A stretch of DNA of 9,840 bases, from contig PKTO01000336.1 of assembly GCA_002869095.1 (NCBI GenBank), positions 1-9,840 on the forward strand, read 5' to 3'. The notes beneath the pieces were generated by a model. It made no database searches and was not told the origin of the DNA. It saw nothing but the letters and a program-made list of their open reading frames with translations. The DNA comes from Clostridiales bacterium (GTDB taxonomy: Bacteria; Bacillota; Clostridia; Peptostreptococcales; BM714). Of this stretch, positions 1 to 5,561 are shown piece after piece. The translations under genes and the position numbers were made by a program. Position 1 is the first letter of the stretch; each line of letters begins with the position of its first letter.

Positions 1-312
1 AAAAACTGCGGTATGTTCAGGCACAAGGTGGGGGCTTCGGTTGTGGCGGTAAGACGCTCAGGTGGAATTCCTACGTTCAACCAGCTCAACAACTACATCA
101 ATTACGCTGAAATGATTGTGCCGACCTCGAATTATTGGAATGTGGTTCATGGAACCGCTTCAGGAGATGCATATTCCGATGTTGAGGGAGTCCAAATAAT
201 GAGGGTGCTCGGCAAAAATATGGCTTGGGCTTTGAAGCTCGTGGAAAGCGGCAAAGCGACGATAGATGAGCCTGAAAAAGAGATGAAAACGTACATGAGT
301 TTCATTAGATAA
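1..312 (+). CDS. Flavodoxin family / NADPH-dependent FMN reductase-like oxidoreductase, 3' part only
   Basis: The reading frame is open from the first base, so the gene begins upstream. About 103 C-terminal residues are present, roughly half of the usual 190-210. What is visible is typical of the C-terminal half of flavodoxin-fold NAD(P)H-dependent FMN reductases and iron-sulfur flavoproteins: the strand VGASVVAVRRSGG, the segment TFNQLNNYINYAEMIVPTS, then YWNVVHGTASGD, and a last helix with GKNMAWALKLVE. Family knowledge says such proteins bind FMN and transfer electrons in the cytoplasm. The N-terminal FMN-phosphate loop and any CxxC cluster motif lie outside the window, so the subtype cannot be decided. 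The ATG at 13 is internal to the conserved region and is not the true start. The gene ends before a hairpin terminator at 391-437. Confidence 0.8.
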   Translation, partial: KNCGMFRHKVGASVVAVRRSGGIPTFNQLNNYINYAEMIVPTSNYWNVVHGTASGDAYSDVEGVQIMRVLGKNMAWALKLVESGKATIDEPEKEMKTYMSFIR

Positions 313-390
313 AAGTTTCCAAAATAAAAGGCAAGAGTCCCGACACTCAAATAAAGGGCAAACTTTTGATTGTAGATTGATTGAAAAGAT

Positions 391-437
391 GAAGAAGAGC
401 ATATTCATTTATTGATATGCTCTTCTTCCATTTTGTT
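391..437 (+). terminator. Rho-independent terminator after the flavoprotein gene
   Basis: A perfect 14-bp stem (GAAGAAGAGCATAT at 391-404, its complement at 415-428) closes a 10-nt loop and is followed by a short T-rich stretch (TTTTGTT, 431-437). It lies 78 nt past the upstream stop codon. The tract is interrupted by G, so efficiency is uncertain. The rest of 313-540 shows no credible gene on either strand. Confidence 0.7.
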
Positions 438-543
438 GAAGTGGGATTTTATTTTGCAAGAGGGTATTAATTGAATGCATCCATGACTAAAGTAATGCCA
501 GATATGGTAGTTGAGGGAATTGTGGCATTTTGGATAAAATGGC

Positions 544-572
544 TTGCGGAATGTATCGTTTGGCGATATAAT
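544..572 (+). promoter_or_regulatory. SigmaA-type promoter of the padR-DUF2812 unit
   Basis: TTGCGG at 544-549 and a perfect TATAAT at 567-572 are separated by exactly 17 bp. This would start transcription about 580, giving a leader of some 35-40 nt with AGGAG at 604-608 before the ATG at 618. The spacer overlaps the left arm of the inverted repeat at 554-604. Confidence 0.65.
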
Positions 573-604
573 TATTACAGTAGCCGATATAACGGCAAAC
601 GATA
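554..604. promoter_or_regulatory. Probable PadR operator: 17-bp inverted repeat across promoter and leader
   Basis: The arms are TATCGTTTGGCGATATA (554-570) and TATAACGGCAAACGATA (588-604). They are reverse complements at 15 of 17 positions, including a perfect outer 9 bp (554-562 with 596-604), and are separated by 17 bp. The outer arms start 42 bp apart, about four helical turns. The left arm is itself nearly dyad symmetric (TATCG-N5-CGATA), as expected for one repressor dimer per arm. The left arm covers the promoter spacer and -10, and the right arm runs into the ribosome site. PadR proteins commonly repress their own operon, so the PadR encoded directly downstream is the natural ligand. 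That assignment is inference. Confidence 0.6.
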
Positions 605-617
605 GGAGACGGTTTGA

Positions 618-962
618 ATGCCTGAAAGCACAAAAAGGAATGCGCTTACGGAAGCGGTATTTTTTATATTGCTGGCCTTGCATGAGCCCATGCACGGCTA
701 TGGAATAATGCAATATATCGAAAGAGTTACAGATGGACGGGTGCTTTTGGGGGCGGGGACCCTCTATGGCGCTTTGAACACTTTGCTCGAGAAACGATGG
801 ATTCGGTTGCTTGATTCAGAAGGGACTGCCAGAAAGAAGGAGTACTTGATCACCAATCAGGGAAGAGAAGTGGTTAAAGACGAGATGGAAAGGCTTCTTG
901 AATTGATTCGCTGCGGGCGGAGCATCACAGGGGGTGGCATCGATGAAACTGAAAGATTATAA
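618..962 (+). CDS. PadR family transcriptional regulator
   Basis: This 114-residue protein is a short PadR-type winged-helix repressor. It shows the family pattern in order: TEAVFFILLALHEPMHGYGIMQYIE (helix 1 and the HGY turn, residues about 11-35), the recognition segment GAGTLYGALNTLLEKRWIRLL (about 46-66), the wing TARKKEYLITNQGREVV (about 71-87), and a short C-terminal helix for dimerisation. Length matches the small PadR-s1 subfamily. The ATG at 618 has AGGAG 9 nt upstream. The 3' end overlaps the DUF2812 gene by 20 nt, so the two are translationally coupled. PadR and DUF2812 proteins are frequently paired in Firmicutes, where the regulator usually controls the membrane protein. The ligand is unknown. 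Confidence 0.92.
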   Translation: MPESTKRNALTEAVFFILLALHEPMHGYGIMQYIERVTDGRVLLGAGTLYGALNTLLEKRWIRLLDSEGTARKKEYLITNQGREVVKDEMERLLELIRCGRSITGGGIDETERL

Positions 963-1479
963 GTTCTTTCTGTATTACAAAAAAGAAGAGGAATGGATTA
1001 ACGCAATGGCTGCAAAAGGTTACAACTTAATCGATTGCCTGTTTTTCAGGTATCTCTTCGAGGATGGCATGCCTGGTGAATATGGCTACAAGATCGATCT
1101 GGTCAAGGCTTCCCCCAAAAGTTTGGAAGGACGGGATTATCTCAATTTCCTTTCTGAAATGGACATAGAGGTTGTCGACACATTGTTCCGTTGGGTTTAT
1201 CTCAGAAAAAAAGTCGCAGACGGGCCTTTCGAATTGTACAGCGATTATCCCTCAATCATATCCCAGCACAGGCGAATCGTAAAAATGATTGCGACAGTAG
1301 GATTGGCCAATATAGTGGTAGGGCTGGGCAATCTTAGTATAGCCGCAAGTGTGGGGACAGGCGTAAATGCATTCATTTCGTGCATAAACTTGGGAGGCGG
1401 CGCGATTCTTGCGCTGGTAGCCTACAGGCACTATAAAAGCTTGAAGATTTTAGAAAAAGAAAGTCAAGTCCATGAGTGA
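943..1479 (+). CDS. DUF2812 domain membrane protein, PadR partner
   Basis: I chose the ATG at 943 over the GTG at 934 because AGGGGG at 929-934 is then 8 nt upstream, and the start residues MKLKDYKFFLYYKKEEEWIN match the usual beginning of DUF2812 proteins. The product has 178 residues. Residues 1 to about 100 form the soluble DUF2812 part, with the pattern EEEWINAMAAKGYNL, GYKIDLV and a downstream YLR...GPFELYSD. Two hydrophobic segments follow (about 113-132 and 140-161), ending in a short lysine-rich cytoplasmic tail. The biochemical function of DUF2812 is not established. Its coupling to a PadR repressor suggests an envelope or stress-responsive role. It overlaps padR by 20 nt and is followed directly by a terminator. 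Confidence 0.85.
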   Translation: MKLKDYKFFLYYKKEEEWINAMAAKGYNLIDCLFFRYLFEDGMPGEYGYKIDLVKASPKSLEGRDYLNFLSEMDIEVVDTLFRWVYLRKKVADGPFELYSDYPSIISQHRRIVKMIATVGLANIVVGLGNLSIAASVGTGVNAFISCINLGGGAILALVAYRHYKSLKILEKESQVHE

Positions 1480-1488
1480 TGTTTGGAA

Positions 1489-1530
1489 TATGGATGCATG
1501 TGTGATTGGCGCATGCGTCCATATTTTAAT
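1489..1530 (+). terminator. Rho-independent terminator of the padR-DUF2812 unit
   Basis: A 12-bp stem with one G-U pair (TATGGATGCATG at 1489-1500, CATGCGTCCATA at 1512-1523) has an 11-nt loop and is followed by TTTTAATT. It starts 9 nt after the DUF2812 stop codon. Confidence 0.75.
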
Positions 1531-1547
1531 TATAAAACCAAAAAGGT

Positions 1548-1576
1548 TTCATATAAAAACATGGGGTATCTATAGT
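1548..1576 (+). promoter_or_regulatory. Candidate promoter for the 66-codon gene
   Basis: TTCATA (1548-1553) and TATAGT (1571-1576) are 17 bp apart, with 4/6 and 5/6 matches to the sigmaA consensus. It lies just after the terminator and about 80 nt before the next start codon. Such matches arise by chance in AT-rich DNA, so this is only a candidate. Confidence 0.35.
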
Positions 1577-1657
1577 ATGCATGATAAAGACTGCTTATGG
1601 GCATAATGCGAAGCAAAGCGACGAAATTAATCGATTCGAGACAAAGGAGGGCTTGAT

Positions 1658-1858
1658 GTGTCTGATTACAAAGTGCATGAATTTGACAGCGAGAACGGCA
1701 TCGACAAGGAAGACCTCGAAGATTTTTTGAACAGGCTTGAAGGCCATGTGGAAGCAATAATACCTGAACTGGGCAGGAAATACAACCCCATAGGCGTTTC
1801 TTCATATGTGAAGCATCTTCTTATAGTCGAAAGGACAAAAGAGGAAAATATTGACTGA
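1658..1858 (+). CDS. Small acidic protein of unknown function
   Basis: This 66-residue protein starts at GTG, with a near-ideal AAAGGAGG at 1643-1650, 7 nt upstream. The overlapping ATG at 1656 is in another frame that soon stops. The product is strongly acidic in its first half (EFDSENGIDKEDLEDF), followed by an amphipathic helix (LNRLEGHVEAIIPEL) and the segment YNPIGVSSYVKHLLIVERTK. It has no cysteines, no signal peptide and no membrane segment, so it is probably a soluble cytoplasmic helical protein. I do not recognise the family. The strong ribosome site and protein-like composition argue that it is real. It is followed 75 nt later by the gene for a membrane-anchored protein and may or may not be co-transcribed with it. 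Confidence 0.65.
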   Translation: MSDYKVHEFDSENGIDKEDLEDFLNRLEGHVEAIIPELGRKYNPIGVSSYVKHLLIVERTKEENID

Positions 1859-1892
1859 CAAGGGCTTCTGTTTTATTACCCTGTGTGATAAT
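1851..1892 (+). promoter_or_regulatory. Candidate promoter(s) for the 329-residue gene
   Basis: Two overlapping possibilities exist. One is TTGACT (1851-1856), 17 bp, TATTAC (1874-1879). The other is an extended -10, TGTGATAAT (1884-1892), without a clear -35. Either would give a leader of roughly 35-55 nt. The first overlaps the end of the 66-codon gene. Confidence 0.4.
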
Positions 1893-1933
1893 GTATTCAT
1901 ATTGAAGAATATAAAAGGGGAGAGGGTATTGGG

Positions 1934-2923
1934 ATGAAAAAAGCAAACATATTCATTGCGGTTCTGCTGGTTCTATCGCTATTCATGAACTACAGGACCG
2001 CATCGGAAATCGAGCAGCTTAAAAACAGAGTAAGCAACATGCATAATGACCTTTCAAGAGACATAAGCAACATAAGCAACAGCGTCTACAGGGCCGCCGA
2101 TGAAATGAAGAAACAAGCTCTATGGGTTAGGGAATCGTCAATAGTGGTTACTGAATCAAATGAAAATTACACTAATTTTCAAGCGGAGCTGACATTTACA
2201 CTCAATGAAAAAAAGAATGGCGAAGAGCTTTCAATCATTGCAGTGTCCGAAGGGGATAGCAGAAGAATCGAAGTGCCTGAAAGAGAAGGCTTGACATACG
2301 AAGCACAGCTTGAACTTGAGGATGAAAATTATACTTTCGAGCTTGTCGGAACCGATGAAGAGGGTTCCCGGAATGTGGAACTTACAGGATTAAGTTTAAA
2401 TGGGATAGCCAACAGGATGATAGACATAGACGGAATGATTCCAAGTTCCAAGTTCAGCCATGATCCGGACATTGGAAAAATAAATTTCTATGTAAATGTA
2501 TCAACTGTGCATCCCAAGGTCATGAGGGAATTGTCAGGAATAGCAAAGGAGATTGCATTTGAGAGCATAGAAGCGGATGTATACACCGGGACGGTCAAGG
2601 TGGGCACGATAGATCTCATGAATGGAACAGGCTACGAAACAAAAGAAATTGAAGAAATAACAGATGAAACTCCCGCAACGCTGGAATTTTCCGGCCAATC
2701 AGGAGAAATCAAGACATATCAGTTTGCGGGAACATATACACTCGATGGGAAGGCATGCAGCGACTACTTGGAATCGCAGGATTCTTCCGAGCCTTTTGCA
2801 TGGAGGGAAAACGAAATAGTCTTCATGGTCCGTGCAACCGACAAAGAAGGAAATGTATACAAGGGACTTTTTCCCGGCCATTTCCATTATCTCGATGGAG
2901 ATGAAATAGTATTTATGAAGTGA
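1934..2923 (+). CDS. Membrane-anchored extracytoplasmic protein of unknown function
   Basis: The ATG at 1934 is preceded by a purine-rich GGGGAGAGG (1917-1925). The 329-residue product begins KKANIFIAVLLVLSLFMNY, a single uncleaved signal anchor (about residues 4-19) with no lipobox Cys. A heptad-like stretch follows (about 22-60, SEIEQLKNRVSNMHNDLSRDISNISNSV) that probably forms a coiled coil next to the membrane. The remainder (about 65-329) is rich in beta-forming residues and acidic, with alternating patterns such as FQAELTFTLNEKKNGEEL and YEAQLELEDENYTFELVG. This suggests several beta-sandwich domains outside the cell. I recognise no enzymatic motif. Lengths and patterns fit a structural or sensory surface protein, but no function can be assigned. 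It ends 38 nt before a strong terminator. Confidence 0.8.
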   Translation: MKKANIFIAVLLVLSLFMNYRTASEIEQLKNRVSNMHNDLSRDISNISNSVYRAADEMKKQALWVRESSIVVTESNENYTNFQAELTFTLNEKKNGEELSIIAVSEGDSRRIEVPEREGLTYEAQLELEDENYTFELVGTDEEGSRNVELTGLSLNGIANRMIDIDGMIPSSKFSHDPDIGKINFYVNVSTVHPKVMRELSGIAKEIAFESIEADVYTGTVKVGTIDLMNGTGYETKEIEEITDETPATLEFSGQSGEIKTYQFAGTYTLDGKACSDYLESQDSSEPFAWRENEIVFMVRATDKEGNVYKGLFPGHFHYLDGDEIVFMK

Positions 2924-2961
2924 TGCAAAAAATCAAAGAAAACAATACAGAGCTGTACAAG

Positions 2962-2996
2962 AAAAGCGTCCTTATGTTGATAAGGGACGCTTTTTT
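2962..2996 (+). terminator. Strong rho-independent terminator
   Basis: The stem is AAAAGCGTCC plus TTAT (2962-2975), pairing with ATAA, a bulged G, and GGACGCTTTT. It has a 4-nt loop (GTTG) and a run of six T (2991-2996). It terminates the 329-residue gene. Confidence 0.85.
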
Positions 2997-3106
2997 CAAA
3001 TAAATAATAATATACAATAACGATAATCATATAAATAAAGACAAAAAAATAACTAGCAAATCCCAGGGCAAGCATTAATTTATTGTAGCGGTTGAAAAAT
3101 ATCCAT

Positions 3107-3190
3107 AATATTAGAGTAATATTCGACAAATTGACAATGGTTATCATTATTTATGATAACCATTGTCAATATTAATGATAACTACTATTA
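3107..3190. promoter_or_regulatory. Complex operator: 18-bp perfect inverted repeat and three Fur-like boxes at 22-bp spacing
   Basis: The sequence at 3130-3147 is repeated perfectly as its reverse complement at 3153-3170, around a 5-bp spacer. It resolves into 7-1-7 boxes TGACAATGGTTATCA (3132-3146) and TGATAACCATTGTCA (3154-3168), each matching the Fur-type consensus TGATAAT-N-ATTATCA at 12 of 14 positions. A weaker third copy, TGATAACTACTATTA (3176-3190), matches at 11 of 14. The three start exactly 22 bp apart (two helical turns). Another perfect dyad, AATATTA-GAG-TAATATT, sits at 3107-3123. There is no T tract, so it is not a terminator. The overlap with the promoter at 3163-3191 suggests repression by a Fur/PerR-family protein. 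The regulator's identity is inference. Confidence 0.6.
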
Positions 3191-3191
3191 A
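3163..3191 (+). promoter_or_regulatory. Candidate promoter P1 inside the operator
   Basis: TTGTCA (3163-3168), 17 bp, TATTAA (3186-3191). The -35 is the end of the second Fur-like box and the -10 is in the third, so occupancy of the boxes would block polymerase. It would give a leader of about 100 nt before the ATG at 3300. Confidence 0.45.
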
Positions 3192-3225
3192 TTAACAAAT
3201 AATTAAAAAATATGCTCTATTCATA

Positions 3226-3253
3226 TTGATATATAAAATACAAAGAGTAAAAT
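3226..3253 (+). promoter_or_regulatory. Candidate promoter P2 of the AhpD-like gene
   Basis: TTGATA (3226-3231) and TAAAAT (3248-3253) are 16 bp apart, each 5/6 to consensus. Transcription would start about 3260, some 40 nt before the ATG at 3300. It lies downstream of the operator boxes. The remaining DNA between 3000 and 3300 is very AT-rich with no supportable gene. Confidence 0.45.
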
Positions 3254-3299
3254 AAGATTGTAGGCAAAATAACGAACAATAAAAAAGGAGTGGATTAAG

Positions 3300-3596
3300 A
3301 TGGCAGGAAACCCAAGAGAAATGCTGGCAGAATTCGTAGGTGGGCTCGATACTTTCGGCGGCTACGAAGCGACACAAGGAAATGTTGAAGGATTCATGAA
3401 CTTGCTCGGAACTACATATGAAGATGGTATTTTAAGCACAAAGACAAAAGAGCTTATAAGCGTAGGAATCGCTTGCTACAACAGATGCTTGTACTGCATA
3501 GTATTCCATACATACAAGGCTCTTGAGTCAGGCGCGACAAGGGAAGAGATACTTCAAGCGGCCATGACTTCTGTAGCTTTTGGCGGAGGACCTTAA
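3300..3596 (+). CDS. AhpD-like / carboxymuconolactone decarboxylase family protein, stopped early by in-frame TAA
   Basis: The ATG at 3300 follows AAGGAG at 3285-3290. The 98-residue product has the alkylhydroperoxidase-like CMD fold signature: a helix TKTKELISVGIACYNRC, then the redox motif C63-LY-C66-IVF-H70 (CxxC-x3-H), then the helix KALESGATREEILQAAMTSVAFGGGP. In AhpD, such a CxxC relays electrons from a dihydrolipoyl domain to a peroxiredoxin. Family members normally continue past GGGP with a sequence like AMAYSVT...LKE...EFEKDF. Exactly that continuation (MAYSVTMLKESLDEFEKDFA) is present in the same frame at 3597-3659, but after a TAA at 3594-3596. The catalytic motif is intact and only the last helix is detached. 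The gene may be a recent nonsense mutant, a sequence error, or a split gene re-initiated at 3597. The lipoyl-carrier and lipoate ligase genes directly downstream make a lipoyl-linked role attractive. Confidence 0.85.
   Translation: MAGNPREMLAEFVGGLDTFGGYEATQGNVEGFMNLLGTTYEDGILSTKTKELISVGIACYNRCLYCIVFHTYKALESGATREEILQAAMTSVAFGGGP
3585..3590 (+). promoter_or_regulatory. Internal ribosome-binding-like site
   Basis: GGAGGA within the codons for the GGG of the AhpD-like protein lies exactly 6 nt before the ATG at 3597 that follows the in-frame stop. It could support re-initiation, but it may be coincidental because conserved Gly codons generate this sequence. Confidence 0.35.
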
Positions 3597-3659
3597 ATGG
3601 CTTACAGTGTTACAATGCTTAAAGAATCTCTCGACGAGTTTGAAAAAGATTTCGCATAG
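3597..3659 (+). CDS. Detached 20-residue C-terminal helix of the AhpD-like protein
   Basis: This is the same frame as the upstream gene, starting immediately after its TAA with ATG and ending in TAG at 3657-3659. The sequence MAYSVTMLKESLDEFEKDFA is what family members carry as their C-terminal helix. Lack of decay in this piece implies either that the stop is very recent or erroneous, or that the fragment is still translated by termination-coupled re-initiation (ribosome-site-like GGAGGA 6 nt upstream). Confidence 0.5.
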   Translation: MAYSVTMLKESLDEFEKDFA

Positions 3660-3674
3660 AAGAAAATACCTATA

Positions 3675-3717
3675 GAAGAAAGGAGATAACCATATTTCCT
3701 TTCTTCTTGTTCGTTTT
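3675..3717 (+). terminator. Hairpin between the AhpD-like and lipoyl-carrier genes, weak terminator or attenuator
   Basis: A perfect 10-bp stem (GAAGAAAGGA at 3675-3684, TCCTTTCTTC at 3697-3706) with a 12-nt loop is followed by TTGTTCGTTTT. The stem is AT-rich and the T tract interrupted, so readthrough is likely. I see no convincing promoter between here and 3765: TTGACA at 3726-3731 has no suitably spaced -10. The lipoyl operon may therefore depend on readthrough from upstream. Confidence 0.5.
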
Positions 3718-3764
3718 AAAGTAAATTGACAAAAACTTATCAAAATTAAATGGAGGATCAAGAT

Positions 3765-4007
3765 ATGACTACAAAAGTAATGCTCGATAAAATGGAGAAA
3801 AATGCTAAGACGGGAAGAGTTGGAAAAATTGCAAAGGCAGTAGGCGACACGGTTAAAAGAGGAGAAAAATTGCTGCAAGTTGAATCTGCAAAAGGAAACA
3901 CAATCATCAAATCAAAAATCAATGGAACGATAACAGCTTTTTCTGTAACAGAAGGCGCTCGAGTCAAGGTTGGTGACGAGCTTCTTGAAATTGAAAAAGC
4001 CGAATAG
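3765..4007 (+). CDS. Free-standing lipoyl-carrier domain protein
   Basis: I start at ATG 3765 because GGAGG at 3752-3756 is 8 nt upstream. The in-frame ATG at 3750 has no such site. The 80 residues form one complete biotinyl/lipoyl domain: paired beta halves with GRVGKIAKAVGDTVKRGEKLLQVES, the modified-lysine hairpin E40-S-A-K43-G-N, and the mirror half INGTITAFSVTEGARVKVGDELLEIE. The lysine context (ESAK, not AMKM) favours lipoate over biotin. It is much shorter than GcvH (about 125-130) and resembles the lipoyl domain of 2-oxoacid dehydrogenase E2 without any E2 core. It presumably acts as a diffusible swinging-arm carrier. The gene for LplA overlaps its end, so modification in situ is very likely. 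Its partner enzyme is not known. The neighbouring Fe-S/flavin module and AhpD-like protein are candidates. Confidence 0.85.
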   Translation: MTTKVMLDKMEKNAKTGRVGKIAKAVGDTVKRGEKLLQVESAKGNTIIKSKINGTITAFSVTEGARVKVGDELLEIEKAE

Positions 4008-4983
4008 CAAATTCGTAAAATCGACAAGCTTCAATCCATGGCTGAATCTTGCCATTGAGGAATATCTTGTCGAACATGTCAAAGCAAACGAAGTAATACT
4101 GTATCTTTGGCAGAACATGGATACTGTTGTCATCGGAAGCAACCAGAATCCATGGAAAGAATGCAATATCGAAAAAATGCAGAAAAACGGCATAAAGCTC
4201 GCCAGAAGGTTGTCCGGAGGCGGAGCTGTATTTCATGATGCCGGAAATCTGAATTTTACATTCGTGACGGGGAAAGATTTGTATGACCAGGAAAAGCAGC
4301 TGCGAGTAATACTCGATGCGGTAAACTCATTTGGTCTGAATGCCGAATTTTCAGGAAGAAACGACATATTGATCAACGGGAGAAAATTTTCGGGCAATGC
4401 ATACTATTTTGGAGACGATTCATCTTACCATCATGGCACATTGCTTGTGGATGCCGACATAGCGAAACTTTCTGAAAATCTAAACCCTTCAAAACAAAAA
4501 ATTGTTTCAAAAGGTATCGATTCCGTAAAATCAAGAGTCGTTAATCTTAAGGCGATAGACGATTCAATAAACATAAAGTCCATGAAAACAAGCGTATTCA
4601 AGAGTTTTCAAGAAACATACGGGAATGTTTCTGCGTATACAGAATACACGGATGCGGCAATAAAGGATGAAGAGATACGCGTGCTGTATGAAAAATATTC
4701 TTCTTGGGAATGGCTATATGCCGAAAGTCCGTCATTTGACGCTTATTACGACAATCGCTTCAATTGGGGCGAATTGCAGATAGGTTTGAATTTTGTAGAC
4801 GGATGCATAAAAAATGTCAAGGTTTACACAGATTCCATGAATACATCTTTTGTGGATAAGTTGGCCGACATATTGACCGGCGTCAAATTCCAAAAGAAGG
4901 AAATGTTGAAAGCGATAAGATCCGCCACCATCAATTGCGAAGAGAAGCAAATATTCGCAGATGTAGCAAGCCTGTTTGAATGA
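3991..4983 (+). CDS. lplA: Lipoate-protein ligase A
   Basis: This enzyme activates free lipoate with ATP and transfers it to the lysine of lipoyl domains in the cytoplasm. It shows the family signatures: FNPWLNLAIEEYL at the N terminus, RRLSGGGAVFHD (about 72-83), then GRNDILINGRKFSGNA (about 122-137) with the invariant Lys near 132, and HHGTLLVD. The C-terminal accessory domain is also present (EWLYAESPSFDAYYDNRFNWGELQIGLNFVDG onward). At about 330 residues it is a full-length two-domain LplA, able by itself to activate and transfer. There is no ATG near the conserved start. Candidates are TTG 3991 (best fit to family length), TTG 3985, GTG 3973 and TTG 3970, all overlapping the lipoyl-carrier gene. 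This implies translational coupling. I have low certainty about the exact start. Confidence 0.93.
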   Translation: MKKPNSKFVKSTSFNPWLNLAIEEYLVEHVKANEVILYLWQNMDTVVIGSNQNPWKECNIEKMQKNGIKLARRLSGGGAVFHDAGNLNFTFVTGKDLYDQEKQLRVILDAVNSFGLNAEFSGRNDILINGRKFSGNAYYFGDDSSYHHGTLLVDADIAKLSENLNPSKQKIVSKGIDSVKSRVVNLKAIDDSINIKSMKTSVFKSFQETYGNVSAYTEYTDAAIKDEEIRVLYEKYSSWEWLYAESPSFDAYYDNRFNWGELQIGLNFVDGCIKNVKVYTDSMNTSFVDKLADILTGVKFQKKEMLKAIRSATINCEEKQIFADVASLFE

Positions 4984-5033
4984 TAAAGAGCAGGCATAAA
5001 AATACTCGAACAGTTATTGCCACATAACTTTAT

Positions 5034-5040
5034 AGGAGGT
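5034..5040 (+). promoter_or_regulatory. Ribosome-binding site that sets the NuoE-like start
   Basis: AGGAGGT is only 1 nt from the ATG at 5042, too close to use, but 7-8 nt from the in-frame GTG at 5048. GTG 5048 is therefore the likely start. Confidence 0.6.
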
Positions 5041-5047
5041 AATGCAA

Positions 5048-5533
5048 GTGATTCACACAATTACGAATTTTTTTACAGACGAACAGATAAGCGCATTGGA
5101 TGAAATTATCGATGCGCATAAAGACAAACCAGGCAGTTTGATTCCAATGCTGGAAGAAACACAGGAATTGTTGGGATACATACCGGAATGCGTACAGGAA
5201 AGGATTTCAGTAAAAGCCGATATTGCGCCGAATAAAATTTATGGTGTAGTCACTTTTTATTCATTTTTCTCAATGAATCAGAAGGCGAGACATAGAATTC
5301 AGGTATGCATGGGAACTGCATGCTATGTCAAAGGCGGAAAAGAAATCGCCGATAAAATCGAGAAAGACCTTGGCGTAAAGTTTGGAGAGAGCACAGAGGA
5401 CGGAAGATTCACCTATGAGAAAGCAAGATGCTTTGGGGCATGCGGCTTAGCGCCTATCATACTTGTCGACGGCAAGGTTTACGGGAAAGTTACGCTTGAC
5501 AGCATCGATGGGATTCTTAGCCAATACGAATAA
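5048..5533 (+). CDS. nuoE: NuoE/HydC-like [2Fe-2S] subunit
   Basis: This is the thioredoxin-fold 24-kDa-type subunit of NADH dehydrogenase, bifurcating hydrogenase and NAD-dependent formate dehydrogenase complexes. It is 161 residues from GTG 5048, normal for the family. The helical N-terminal part carries the conserved GSLIPMLEETQELLGYIP and the segment IYGVVTFYSFF. The [2Fe-2S] ligands are all present: C87-x4-C92 (CMGTACYVKGG) and C128-x3-C132 (CFGACGLAP). It would sit beside the NuoF-like protein encoded 28 nt downstream and relay or store single electrons near the FMN. It follows lplA by 64 nt without an evident promoter or terminator, so it belongs to the same operon. The sequence alone cannot decide between Nuo, Hyd, Hyl or formate dehydrogenase naming. 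Confidence 0.93.
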   Translation: MIHTITNFFTDEQISALDEIIDAHKDKPGSLIPMLEETQELLGYIPECVQERISVKADIAPNKIYGVVTFYSFFSMNQKARHRIQVCMGTACYVKGGKEIADKIEKDLGVKFGESTEDGRFTYEKARCFGACGLAPIILVDGKVYGKVTLDSIDGILSQYE

Positions 5534-5561
5534 AACAATTCAGTCATAGGGAGTGAGTATA

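Noticed and set aside
2887..3147. Minus-strand frame for a hydrophobic 86-residue protein
   Set aside because: It overlaps the end of the 329-residue gene, a strong terminator and the operator palindrome, has no ribosome site, and AT-rich DNA read in reverse gives such hydrophobic sequence by chance.
3130..3170. Palindrome as a rho-independent terminator or mobile-element end
   Set aside because: It has no T tract on either strand, no transposase or target duplication nearby, and fits multiple operator boxes instead.
3726..3754. TTGACA at 3726 as a promoter of the lipoyl-carrier gene
   Set aside because: No -10-like hexamer lies 16-18 bp downstream, and the start point would fall in or next to the ribosome site.
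3765..4007. Biotin carboxyl carrier or GcvH
   Set aside because: The lysine is in ESAKG rather than AMKM, and the protein is far shorter than GcvH and lacks its extra helices. The adjacent LplA supports lipoylation of an E2-type domain.
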